64,000 nucleotides of DNA. Source: Phytohabitans sp037414955. GTDB lineage: Bacteria > Actinomycetota > Actinomycetes > Mycobacteriales > Micromonosporaceae. The DNA is taken from positions 1-64,000 of the forward strand of contig JBBEWH010000116.1 of assembly GCA_037414955.1 (NCBI GenBank), written 5' to 3'. A model generated the notes under the pieces. That model ran no database searches and had not been told where the DNA came from. It was given only the letters and a program-made list of their open reading frames with translations. This document shows, one piece after another, positions 53,478-62,295 of the stretch. The position numbers and the translations under genes were made by a program. The first letter of the stretch is position 1. Each line of letters opens with the position of its first letter.

Positions 53478-55076
53478 CTATTCGGGTTCATGCAGGTATT
53501 TCGCGCGCTCCTGCGGTGTGAAGTCTCGGGTCGTGCGCTGCCCGGCCAGTGCGAGCACGTCCTCAATCGACCCGCACACCTCGCACGGTGTGAAGCGGAT
53601 GTTCGTTCCGTACCGCGTGATGAGCCGCCGTCCGTCGGCGCTGAAGACGAGTTGACGGGCGCCGGCGGGATGGTCCAAGGTCAGGGCCTGGCCGCTGCCG
53701 TCGGTGTTCCACAGGCGCACGACGTCGTCCGTGCCGACGCCGGCAATGAGCTTGCCGTCCGGACTGAAGCTGATCGCCGTGGCGCGCCCGATCGTGCCGG
53801 TGAGCACAACCGGGTCGCTGTTTCCGGTAACGGCCCAGATCCGGATCGTCGCGTCGTCGCCCGCGACGGCCAGCAGCCGTCCGTCTGGGCTGAACCGGAG
53901 GTGCTCGGCGCGTGGGCTCTGGCCCTTCAGCGTCCGCACCACCCGGCCGGTCGCCGGATCCCACAGCACCACGCCGTGCGATTGCTGGAACAATGCCACG
54001 CGGGTGGCGTCACGGTTGACCGCGACCGGCCCGTAGCCGCCGATCCAGCCGGCGGCCTGCCGGCCGCCGGCCCGCCACACGCGGATTTCGCTGTCGCCGC
54101 AGTTGACGGCGAGCATGCGTCCGTCGTCACTCAAGGAGACGCCGTTGGTGCCCACCCTGTCTGGCCGGCGCGGGCAGTCGAGAACCGTCGGTTCGTCGCC
54201 GGTCGCCGGTCGCCACCAGTGGATCTGCTCGCTGGCGCCGGTCGCGACCGCGACGCCAGATCCGCCCGCGCTGACGGCGAGGAAGGACGGGTCCGACGGG
54301 CCGTTGCGCAGCGTCGTCGCGCGCTCCGGCGCGCGGGTGGGGAAGACGGAGATCGTGCCGGGCGCGGTGGACGCCGCCGTGAAGCTGCCGTCATCGCTGA
54401 GCAGTGCCTGGCCGCCGTGTGATGCGGGAAGCGTGACCGTGGCGACGGCGGTGGTGTCCCACACGCGCACGGTGGAGTCGTCGCTGCCGGAGACGAGCCG
54501 GCGGCCGTCTTGGCTGAACGCCAGGTCCCGCACGGCGCCGTCGTGGCCGCGCAGCGCCAGGCCGCGTGTGCGGTCGGAGACGTCCCAGACCCGGACGGTC
54601 CGCTCGTACGTGCCCGCGGCGATGCGGCGGCCGTCCGGGCTGAACGCCACACTGCTGTACCCGACCTCTGGGCCGCGGTAGATCTCCGGTCCGGTGCGCC
54701 CGTCGGCGGACCAGACCATGACATTCTCGGAACCGCCGACGGCGATCCGGCGGCCATCGGGGCTGATGGCCACGGCGGTGGGAACGGTCTCCTTCGGCTG
54801 ACGGATCACGACGGGCGGCGCCGTCGCGCTGACGTCCCAGATCCGGACGGTGCCGTCGTCCGAGGCGACGGCCAGTCGCCCGCCCGGGCCGAAGGCGAGG
54901 TCGCCGGCGACTCCCGTGTAGCGCACGAGCTGGCTGGGAGTCGTCTGGACGCCGCCGTCGCCAACCTGTTCCCAGCGCGAGTCGGTGACCCTTTCGCCGC
55001 TGTACGAGATTGATCCGACGCACGGTAGGCGCAATCCGCTCGCTGCCGAAGGTGACCAAGCCGCGTCGCTCGTCAT
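53478..55076 (-). CDS. WD40-repeat protein, probably N-terminally truncated
   Basis: Up to 532 residues, nearly all WD40 blades: repeated F-SPDGR-x-A-G---VRVWD patterns (VRIWDVSA, VMVWSADG, VRVWDVSD, VRVWDTTA, VVLWDPAT, VRLWNTDG), about ten in all. The tail with CEVCGSIEDVLALAGQRTTR is the usual end of large actinomycete WD40 proteins. Those normally carry a kinase, protease or STAND NTPase domain before the propeller; here the frame starts just before the linker GGVQTTPSQLVRYTG, so the effector part is missing. The start at 55076 has no clear ribosome site. It may be a relic or a stand-alone propeller. Confidence 0.75.
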   Translation of the reverse strand: MTSDAAWSPSAASGLRLPCVGSISYSGERVTDSRWEQVGDGGVQTTPSQLVRYTGVAGDLAFGPGGRLAVASDDGTVRIWDVSATAPPVVIRQPKETVPTAVAISPDGRRIAVGGSENVMVWSADGRTGPEIYRGPEVGYSSVAFSPDGRRIAAGTYERTVRVWDVSDRTRGLALRGHDGAVRDLAFSQDGRRLVSGSDDSTVRVWDTTAVATVTLPASHGGQALLSDDGSFTAASTAPGTISVFPTRAPERATTLRNGPSDPSFLAVSAGGSGVAVATGASEQIHWWRPATGDEPTVLDCPRRPDRVGTNGVSLSDDGRMLAVNCGDSEIRVWRAGGRQAAGWIGGYGPVAVNRDATRVALFQQSHGVVLWDPATGRVVRTLKGQSPRAEHLRFSPDGRLLAVAGDDATIRIWAVTGNSDPVVLTGTIGRATAISFSPDGKLIAGVGTDDVVRLWNTDGSGQALTLDHPAGARQLVFSADGRRLITRYGTNIRFTPCEVCGSIEDVLALAGQRTTRDFTPQERAKYLHEPE

Positions 55077-55166
55077 CGTCCCGTCACGTCGCGGACGGCG
55101 TCGGGGCGTTGCTGAGGCGATGGAGGGGAGTTGGGCCTGTTGCCGTGAGGATTTACGCTCTGCGCC

Positions 55167-56132
55167 ATGATGGCGAACGGGGAATCGCGCCGTGCTGGCG
55201 TGTGCGTGCTGCTCTGCCTTGGGCTAACGTTTACCAGTGCCTGCAGCGGATCGCGGCCGGAACGTGTGTCAACGTCGGTCCCGCCGGTTGTGTCGGACAG
55301 CGCCGCAGCACCCAAGACGATCGACGGCACGGCTTTCTACCTGGAGTCGACGGGCGCCATCTTAGAGGTTCACAGCGTTCGCGGTGGGTCGGAAAAGCCC
55401 GTCAGCATCACGGCTGACACGGGCCCGTGCCCGAGTAATACCGCTGTCATATCGCCTGACGGGAACCAGATCGCCTGGGCGGCCAGCACGGACCCGAACG
55501 GCGGCGGAAACCTGATGGTGTCTAATCTGCGGGGTACGAGCCGCCGTACGCTGCCTGTCGGTGCCAGTTGTCTGGGCGATACCTCGCTCATCTGGTTTTC
55601 CCCCACCTCGATCCTCGTCAGGGGTTCTGACGACCCTCGCCGCCAGGTGCTTCACAACTCCGACACCGGTGAGCCGATGGGCGATGTTTACCAGGGCGTC
55701 TGGTCCGTCGACGGCGGGTGGGCGGCGACCACGGACAGTGGCGACAACCCGATCGTCATGCCGAAGGGAAGTCCCGGTGCCGCCCGCCGGTACACCTACA
55801 CACCGCCGCCGGATGAGGCGAAGCGCCACGACGGTTGGGGCGTACGCAGCGTCTCCATCGATGGTCGATACGTCTCGGTAGGCTGGACCGGTCCAGATCG
55901 CAGCCGCAATCTGGGTAGCTTCGCCGTCGTGGACACGGTCACAAGCAAGGTCGTCGACCTCCCGGTGACCGGTGCGGTATCCAGCATCCACTTCCTCGCC
56001 GACAACACGGTTCTGGTGCGCGTCGTCGGCGGGCAGCTGGTGCTGCTGGACCAGCGGTTCACTGTGCTCGACCAGACCACCGAGCCGGCCTCGGTCAGGA
56101 ACCTTCCTCTGCTCAGGTATGTCACGACCTAA
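55167..56132 (+). CDS. Lipoprotein with beta-propeller-like domain
   Basis: A 321-residue exported lipoprotein. The signal VCVLLCLGLTFTSACSGS contains a lipobox with the lipidated Cys near residue 26. The mature part has TolB/WD40-like elements such as NTAVISPDGNQIAWAA, GVWSVDGGWAATT and VRSVSIDGRYVSVGW, predicting a small propeller on the outer face of the membrane. The start (ATG at 55167 or 55170) diverges from the WD40 gene with 90 bases between, so the two may share control. Function unknown. Confidence 0.8.
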   Translation: MMANGESRRAGVCVLLCLGLTFTSACSGSRPERVSTSVPPVVSDSAAAPKTIDGTAFYLESTGAILEVHSVRGGSEKPVSITADTGPCPSNTAVISPDGNQIAWAASTDPNGGGNLMVSNLRGTSRRTLPVGASCLGDTSLIWFSPTSILVRGSDDPRRQVLHNSDTGEPMGDVYQGVWSVDGGWAATTDSGDNPIVMPKGSPGAARRYTYTPPPDEAKRHDGWGVRSVSIDGRYVSVGWTGPDRSRNLGSFAVVDTVTSKVVDLPVTGAVSSIHFLADNTVLVRVVGGQLVLLDQRFTVLDQTTEPASVRNLPLLRYVTT

Positions 56133-56289
56133 CCCGCGGAGGGAACGAGACCCTCGCCGTTGCCAGAGGCAGTCGCCTGATTGGCAGGGCTCACTACCAA
56201 TCGAAGTACCCGACACCGCATCTCGAATCAAGATCAGCTGCACGCGATAGCCACATAAGTGGTGGTCGTCCGTACCGTCGCACCTCAGC

Positions 56290-56508
56290 GTCGCGGCATT
56301 CAGCCGACTGACAGCACGGCGTCGGTCGCGTTGAGGACGGCGGGGACGCCGATGGGAACCGGTGGTCTTCCGGGGCCGATCGGTAGGGTGCCCAGTACCG
56401 GGACGTTGAGGGTGTTCAGGTGGTCGGTGAGTACGTCGTCCAGGCTCCATTCGCGGTCGACGAGGCCGTCGAAGGCACGCAGGTTCGGCGTGTCGTCGTG
56501 ACAGCAGG
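56290..56508 (-). pseudogene. Possible fragment of a small secreted protein cut by the IS5 element
   Basis: The minus strand reads DDTPNLRAFDGLVDREWSLD and NVPVLGTLPIGPGRPPVPIG with a TGA after ATDAVLSVG. The composition is protein-like and recalls small hydrophobic exported proteins, but no family is certain. Its upstream end runs into the IS5 region, so an original start is missing. Confidence 0.3.
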
Positions 56509-56509
56509 C

Positions 56510-56570
56510 GGGGCTCTTCGGTACATGCACTGGCGACCAAACCAGCAACGCACACAACCCAAGAGCCCCG
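56510..56570. repeat. 10-bp inverted repeat at the IS5 left side
   Basis: CGGGGCTCTT (56510-56519) and AAGAGCCCCG (56561-56570) face each other four bases before the transposase ATG. It may mark the IS left end or a regulatory hairpin. No matching right end was found near 57450-57590. Confidence 0.4.
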
Positions 56571-56573
56571 CAC

Positions 56574-57450
56574 ATGACTTTCTACCTCGTCGCCGGCGCC
56601 AGCACCGCCGCCACCCCCACCGACACGCCCACCCACACCGACCAACACCTACCCACCAACCGGCCACGCCGCTACCCCTCCGACACCAGCGACACCGAAT
56701 AGGCACTGATCGCCCCACACATCCCCAGCGGCACACCCACCCGGCGCGGCGGACGCCACCCTACCCACTCCCGCCGCGACATCGTCGACGCCATCCGCTA
56801 CACCTGCGACAACGGCACCAAATGGCGCGCCCTGCCCGCCGACTTCCCACCCTGGAAAACCGTCTACCACTACCACCAGAAGTGGACCGCCGACGGCACC
56901 CTCACCACCCTGCACGACGCCCTACGCACCCAAGTCCGCCTCGCCGAAGGCCGCGATCCGGACCCATCCGCGGCGATCATCGACTCCCAATCAGTACGCG
57001 CCGCCGAGACCGTCACCCGCGACACTCGCGGCTACGACGCCGGCAAGAACGTCAACGGCCGCAAACGACACATCATGGCCGACACCCTCGGCCTGCTACT
57101 AGTCATGGCCGTGACCGCCGCCAACGTCCAAGACCGCGTCGCCGCCCACTGGCTCGTCACCGCCCTACGCGCCTGCCACCAGCGGCTACGACACACATCT
57201 GGGCCGACAGCGCCTACACCGGCACCTGGATCACACGAGCCAACCAACTCGGCATCAGCGTGCAAATCGTCGCCAAACTCGCCGGCCAGAAAGGCTTCCA
57301 AGTCCTACACCGCCGCTGGATCGTGGAAAGAACCCTGTGCCTGGATCACCCGATGCCGCCGCACCGTCCGCGACTACGAGCACCGCATCGACGGTCGCGC
57401 AAGCCCTGCAACGCCTTGCGCGGGTATCTCGACTACCTCTGGCGGGGCTT
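56574..57450 (+). pseudogene. IS5-family transposase with internal stop and two frameshifts
   Basis: From ATG 56574 the frame reads to a TAG at 56700-56702 where the family has Trp (TE-stop-ALIAPHIP). It continues RDIVDAIRYTCDNGTKWRAL and IIDSQSVRAAETVTRDTRGY with the first catalytic Asp. Near 57192 it shifts to give WADSAYTGTWITRANQLG (second Asp), and near 57340 it shifts back for TRCRRTVRDYEHRID. The three lesions make it inactive. Confidence 0.8.
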
Positions 57451-57589
57451 CCTGGCCGTCTGTGAACACGACTGTGGCCCTGACCGCGTAGGCGCGCCAG
57501 GCGGGATTCCGAAGCACCAACGACCACGGCGTGCCAGCTGGGGCGGGCTCGATCCGATGAGGTTGGGCGCATACGGCGGACGCCGTTGG

Positions 57590-59008
57590 TCACCGGGCGA
57601 TCAGCGATTTGAAGCCGGCCTGCACGTCGGCGTTTGACGCGGTGACGTACACCTGCGACGGCGGGCCGAGATCGGTGTAGTAGTAGCTGTACCGGAGGAC
57701 CCTGGGACAGCTCGCGCCGCCGATCTGCACCTTCCTGTTGGCCACGAGCTTTCCGGTCCGCAGCTCATAGACCTTCACGGGAATCGCGACCTTGTGGAAC
57801 GTTACCGCCCTGGGGAACTGGGGAAGGCTCTTGTTCTCGTAGAAGCAAGTTCGGACGGGCGTGCCGTACTCCTCTTCGCCTGCGCAGACCACCAGCACAG
57901 CTTGAGCGGCGTCGGCGGCCCGCCACTTGGCAGGGAGCCTGCGTGTGTACTCCCCGTTGCCGTAGAACAGTGCGCGGTTGGTTCCCTTGCCGTAGGGGGC
58001 GGCACCGCTGTACCTCGCCGGGTTGGAGCAGTACTCGGGTTGCGTGCTGGTCGGCCCCTCAAGGAGCTCGTGGACGTTCGCCAGCTCGATGGCCAGCGTC
58101 GCCTGCTTGACGCCGTCCTGGGCCTTGGCCGTGAGTTCGTCGCCGGGGTACTGGTCGAGCATCTGCTGATAACGCGTCCGTGCCGTCTGCCAGTCGTTGG
58201 CGGCCATGAGGTCGTCACCGCATCCGACGAGCGCCGCAGGCGCGGTACGCGGAACGATGTCGGCAGACCGGTCCAGTACGTTGTCGCTCGCCTGTCGCTG
58301 GCGGAGCCAGTCGGTGACCGTGACGGTGTGGCAGGGATCCTCGGCGGGCAGGCCCCCGAGAAACCCGTCCAGGACCACGTCGACCATCTTCTCGTGGCCG
58401 GGCACCTCGGCCAGGACTGAGGCGAGATCGCCGAAGCCCGCCTCCAGCGCAGCGGTGTCGCCGTACAACGCCGTGGTGAGCTTGTCCCTGGCCGTCTGCA
58501 GCCGTTGGCACGCCTGGATGGTCCTGTCGCCCCGGGCGGTCAGCGGGGCGTCGGCCACTCGGTGGCCGAACTCCACCCTTTCCAGGGCGGTCAACGCCTG
58601 CGCGCAGTCGCCGCTGCGGCGGGCATCGGTAACGCTCCGCTCGATCCGGGCGGCGTCGAACCGTAGGAACCCCACGGTTAGCAGCACCGGAACCGTGACG
58701 CCGAGCGCCACCAGCCGCTGCCTGCGCGCATCGACCCGCTCGATGCCCCCACCCGCCAGGACGAAACCATGCCCGATCAGAGCCGCCCACCACAGAAACA
58801 CGACGACCTCGAACCACACCGACCGGGCCGAGACGAGGAGGGCAATGAGCACGACGGTGACCAGCCCGGCGACGACGGCGAGCTTGCGCCGCCCCAACAT
58901 CAGGTAGCCGGCGTTGAGCAGTGAAGCGTTGGCCAGGGCGACGGCCAGCGGATCGACAGACCGGGCCACGGGCATGAGTTCCGGCATGGTCCGCCTCGGC
59001 TGATCCAT
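57590..59008 (-). CDS. Membrane protein with extracytoplasmic TPR-like domain
   Basis: A 472-residue protein. The first ~50 residues are soluble, followed by three or four membrane helices (LAVVAGLVTVVLIALLVSAR, WFEVVVFLWWAALIGHGFVL, LVALGVTVPVLLTVGFL). A long outer domain contains helical pairs (DWQTARTRYQQMLDQYPGDE is TPR-like) and a Cys-containing beta-rich end (CAGEEEYGTPVRTCFYENKS). The ATG at 59008 follows AGGAAGGGG. No enzyme motif is visible. It ends close to the IS5 relic and may have lost downstream partners. Confidence 0.75.
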   Translation of the reverse strand: MDQPRRTMPELMPVARSVDPLAVALANASLLNAGYLMLGRRKLAVVAGLVTVVLIALLVSARSVWFEVVVFLWWAALIGHGFVLAGGGIERVDARRQRLVALGVTVPVLLTVGFLRFDAARIERSVTDARRSGDCAQALTALERVEFGHRVADAPLTARGDRTIQACQRLQTARDKLTTALYGDTAALEAGFGDLASVLAEVPGHEKMVDVVLDGFLGGLPAEDPCHTVTVTDWLRQRQASDNVLDRSADIVPRTAPAALVGCGDDLMAANDWQTARTRYQQMLDQYPGDELTAKAQDGVKQATLAIELANVHELLEGPTSTQPEYCSNPARYSGAAPYGKGTNRALFYGNGEYTRRLPAKWRAADAAQAVLVVCAGEEEYGTPVRTCFYENKSLPQFPRAVTFHKVAIPVKVYELRTGKLVANRKVQIGGASCPRVLRYSYYYTDLGPPSQVYVTASNADVQAGFKSLIAR

Positions 59009-59146
59009 CTCGGCCCCTTCCTGCGGGGCAAGCGGATACCGCCGCCCATAGTCGCCCATAGTCGCCCACCGACGCCGAGCGGCGGTCATGCCTGTCCGGA
59101 TACGGCCATCCGTCGAGCCGCCCGCTGGTGCCAGGAGCCGCGTCGC

Positions 59147-59530
59147 CTACCCGGGAAAGATCTGCCAGGTGTCGACCTTGGCGCACGTGTCCAACCCGAC
59201 TGTCGCTGCTGCTTTACCGGCGGCCACGGCGGCGTCGTCGTGGATCCCTACACTCATCGCCAGGACGAGATCGCTGCCAAGTGTGGCGTTCCGGTAGAGG
59301 TTCAGCAGCTTTTCCATCTCCTTGATGTAGGCATCGAGCTTGGTCAGCCAGTCATCGGGGCGTGCGGCGCCTTCCGGAGGCTCCAGATCGTCCACCGTTA
59401 TAGCCAGCTTGAGGGTCGGGCAGGATCCGGTCGCGCTGTTGGCCAGCCGGGCCGGCCCGTACGAGCTGCGGGTTCGTGCTGGCGACGAGGTCTCGGTGAT
59501 TCCGTTTCCGGTGCTGGCTCCGGGCAGCGC
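59147..59530 (-). CDS. Hypothetical small exported protein, N-terminus unclear
   Basis: The frame ending at 59147 has protein-like composition for about 105 codons: CPTLKLAITVDDLEPPEGAA, LDAYIKEMEKLLNLYRNATL and DTCAKVDTWQIFPG. The two Cys could bond, which suggests an exported domain. No convincing start or signal peptide is found; upstream the frame is an antisense shadow of the next gene. It may pair with the membrane protein downstream on the same strand. No known family. Confidence 0.4.
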   Translation of the reverse strand, partial: ALPGASTGNGITETSSPARTRSSYGPARLANSATGSCPTLKLAITVDDLEPPEGAARPDDWLTKLDAYIKEMEKLLNLYRNATLGSDLVLAMSVGIHDDAAVAAGKAAATVGLDTCAKVDTWQIFPG

Positions 59531-59546
59531 TTCGTGAACGAAGGTG

Positions 59547-60000
59547 ATGGACGGTGCCTTTCTGCTGGCCGGGGTGCTGCTGGTGGGCGGTGTGCTCGCC
59601 GGCCGGATGTCCCGCACCGTCGTGGGCGGCGCGAGTGCGGCCACGGCGGTCGCGTTGGCGGTGATGCTGTTGGCGCCGCACCTGCCCGCCGCCCGGCCGG
59701 AGGGCGCCGCGCCGGTGGCCGAGCGCGGGCGCCCGTACGCGCAGGGCCAGTTCTCGACGCTGCCGGCCCGACCCGCCACGGGCGCCGAGTTCACCTTGAC
59801 CCTGAGGCTCGCGGATGGCGCGACCGGGCGGCCGGTGGACGACCTCGCCGTTCACCACGAGGCTCCGGAGCATCTGGTCGTCAGCAGCGAGGACGGCGCG
59901 GTCTCCGTTCAGGGTGTCGGCCGTCAGGTCCCGCGGTGGCGGTTGAAGGAAGTCCTTGCGCGGGTTCGACCGGACATGAACCACCGTGGTCGCCGGGTGA
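59547..60000 (+). CDS. Membrane-anchored protein with truncated FixH/copper-type beta domain
   Basis: Starting MDGAFLLAGVLLVGGVLAGR, the protein has two hydrophobic helices (residues ~3-20 and ~30-50), then AEFTLTLRLADGATGRPVDD and APEHLVVSSEDGA. This last motif is the start of a domain that in relatives continues to an HVHP-type metal site. Here the frame instead runs into sequence opposite the GH15 gene and ends at 60146, so the domain is cut. Probably a truncated gene; the coding sense beyond 59950 is doubtful. Confidence 0.5.
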
Positions 60001-60016
60001 GAACTTCTATCGGTCC

Positions 60017-61816
60017 TCAAAGCACGTCCGGTTTGATGGGTGCTTCCCGGATGGCGAGGGCGGCTTGGACGAGTGCGGCGTGGGTCAACGTCTGCGGATG
60101 GTTGCCGAGATGGGCGCCCGTCGTGGGGTCCATCTCTTCGGCGTAGAGGCCGAGCGGGCTCGCGCGCTCGATCAGTGCCTGGAACAGTTCAATCGCCTCG
60201 GCACAGCGTCCGGTGCGGGCGAGGGCTTGCACGAGCCAGAACGAACAGGGCAGGAACGCGCCTTCGGTACCGGGCAGGCCGTCACGCCCTGGCGGGTAGC
60301 GGTACAGCAGCGGGCCGCCGGCCGACAACTCGTCGCGGATGGCGTCGATCGTTCCGCGCACCCGAAGGGATTCTATGTCGTCGATGCCCGTCAGTGGCAG
60401 CACGAGCAGCGCGGCGTCCAGGTCTTTGGAGCCGTAGCTACGCGTGTAGGCGGCCTTCGCCGGGTCGAAGCCGCGGGCCTGGATTTCGGCGACGATGGCG
60501 TCTCGGGCGATCTGCCACCGCCTGCGTTGCCGGCCTGGGAGCCAGTGGGTGTCGGCGATGCGCAGCGCCCGGTCCAGGGCGAGCCAGCCCATCAGTTTGG
60601 AGTGCACGTGGTGGGCGGCGTCGCCGCGGATTTCCCAGATGCCGGCGTCGGGCTCGTGCCAGCGGCGGGCGACCAGGTCGGCGAAGCCACGCACGGCCCG
60701 CCATGTCTCGGAGTACAGGTGATGTCCAGCCTGCACGAAGACCCAGGCGGCGTCGACGACCCAGCCGTAGCCGTCGAGTTGGTGCTGGTCGGCGGCGCCG
60801 TTGCCGGTTCGCACCGGCACGCTGCCGGCGTATCCGGTCCAGCCAAGCAGCTCGCGTTCTCGCGGTGCGTGGCGGCCGTACAGGGTGAGCAGGGCCGGCA
60901 GGCGGGGGCGTTGTAGCCGGCTGGCGTGCAGCAGCCAGGCGAGGAAACCGCGGGCCTCGTCGAGCTTGCCGACTGCGAGGAACGCGGCGATGCCGATGCT
61001 GGCGTCACGGGGCCACACGTAGCGGTAGTCCCAGTTCCGCACGCCGCCGGGGTCCTCCGGCAGGGACGTGGTGGGTGCGGCGACGGGCGCGTTCGACGGC
61101 GAATAGGTCAACAGCCGCAGCGTCAGCAAGCTGCGCACGACCGGTTCCCGGAAGGGCAGCGACGGGTCGATCTCGGCCGTCCAGGCCCGCCAGCGGGCCT
61201 CGTCCTCGACGAGGAGACTCCAGGCCGCCTCAGGGTCGACGTGGATGAGCGGCTCGCGGTGGGCCACGGCCAGCACGAGGGTGACCGGACGACCCGGCGC
61301 GACCCTGACCGGGGTGGGTCGGCACGGTTCGACGGTGAGTTCGGGTGTGCAGGCTAGGGACACCGCGAGCGATCCCCATTCGCACACCAGCAGGGGGCCG
61401 CGGTGGCGGACCCGCGGTGGGCGGTGTCGAGCTCCGAGGCGGGGATCGAACTCGACGACGATGTCGACCGCTCCCGCCTGGACCGACAGGCGCCGCACCA
61501 GCAGCGTCGCGGGCAGGAGCCGCCCGGCGACCTCGGCCACCATCGCCTCGACGAGGGTGAGCCGTGCTTCGCCCACCGCCCAGGTCGTTTCCAGCGTGGC
61601 GGTGTGTGGCCGGTAACGCCGCTCGACGACCGTGGCCGGACCGGCCGGGCCGACCTGAAACGTTCCCGCCGGCGGGCCTCCGAGCAGCCGGCCGAACAGT
61701 GGCTCGCCATCGAAGCGGGGCACGCAGAGCCAGTCGATCGCGCCGTCACTGGAGACGAGGGCGGCGGTGCGGGTGTCGCCGAGCAGCCCGTAGTCCTCGA
61801 TCGGGGCGGGGTGCAT
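60017..61816 (-). CDS. Glycoside hydrolase family 15 (glucoamylase/trehalase type)
   Basis: A 599-residue enzyme. IEDYGLLGDTRTAALVSSDG and IDWLCVPRFD open the N-terminal beta-sandwich typical of bacterial GH15. The (alpha/alpha)6 domain has RNWDYRYVWPRDASIGIAAF, DAGIWEIRG with the probable acid Glu, and LYAEEMDPTTGAHLGNHPQT with the base Glu. Actinobacterial members include trehalases and glucan hydrolases. The ATG at 61816 lies one base after the stop of the preceding small membrane protein gene, so they are coupled. With transaldolase upstream it suggests sugar release feeding the pentose phosphate route. Confidence 0.9.
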   Translation of the reverse strand: MHPAPIEDYGLLGDTRTAALVSSDGAIDWLCVPRFDGEPLFGRLLGGPPAGTFQVGPAGPATVVERRYRPHTATLETTWAVGEARLTLVEAMVAEVAGRLLPATLLVRRLSVQAGAVDIVVEFDPRLGARHRPPRVRHRGPLLVCEWGSLAVSLACTPELTVEPCRPTPVRVAPGRPVTLVLAVAHREPLIHVDPEAAWSLLVEDEARWRAWTAEIDPSLPFREPVVRSLLTLRLLTYSPSNAPVAAPTTSLPEDPGGVRNWDYRYVWPRDASIGIAAFLAVGKLDEARGFLAWLLHASRLQRPRLPALLTLYGRHAPRERELLGWTGYAGSVPVRTGNGAADQHQLDGYGWVVDAAWVFVQAGHHLYSETWRAVRGFADLVARRWHEPDAGIWEIRGDAAHHVHSKLMGWLALDRALRIADTHWLPGRQRRRWQIARDAIVAEIQARGFDPAKAAYTRSYGSKDLDAALLVLPLTGIDDIESLRVRGTIDAIRDELSAGGPLLYRYPPGRDGLPGTEGAFLPCSFWLVQALARTGRCAEAIELFQALIERASPLGLYAEEMDPTTGAHLGNHPQTLTHAALVQAALAIREAPIKPDVL

Positions 61817-61817
61817 G

Positions 61818-62294
61818 TCATCGCGCCTGCAGGAGCAGTCCGAGGACGACCCCATAGACGAGGTGGGCGACCACCGCGACCGCGGGGGTTTGGACGCCGT
61901 AGCTGAGGGCGAGCAGCCCGGGTGGCTCCAGTGCGGCGGTGTTGGCCGGGCCGGCGCGATGCGAGGCCATTCGAGGATGGACGCCCGGCAGCAACGGCAG
62001 CAGGACCGTCAGCGCCACCGTGACGTGCAGAGCGCCGAGCAGTCCCCCGAGCCACCAGGTGGCGTGCTGTACGAGGGCGAACGTGGCCGCGTAGCCGAGC
62101 GCGAAGCCCTGGCCGGCGACGAGGTGGATGAAGAAGCCGGCGACCCGGGCCCGGTCCGGGTCGGCGGTGACCAGGGTGCCGAGCACGAGGGGCAGGTCAA
62201 GGCGCGTGAGCCCGGCAAGTTGGGCAGCGATCATCACCCCGGTCAGCGCGGCGGTGGCGACCAGCCCGAAAACAGCCCACCCGGCCCAATCCAT
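61818..62294 (-). CDS. Small integral membrane protein, four helices
   Basis: A 158-residue protein with four hydrophobic helices (near 5-28, 50-80, 85-105, 130-155) and an HPRM loop. Conserved-looking polar residues within helices (HLVAGQGFALGYA) recall uncharacterised actinobacterial membrane proteins next to pentose-phosphate genes. It starts one base after the transaldolase stop and ends one base before the GH15 start. Function unknown. Confidence 0.75.
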   Translation of the reverse strand: MDWAGWAVFGLVATAALTGVMIAAQLAGLTRLDLPLVLGTLVTADPDRARVAGFFIHLVAGQGFALGYAATFALVQHATWWLGGLLGALHVTVALTVLLPLLPGVHPRMASHRAGPANTAALEPPGLLALSYGVQTPAVAVVAHLVYGVVLGLLLQAR

Positions 62295-62295
62295 C

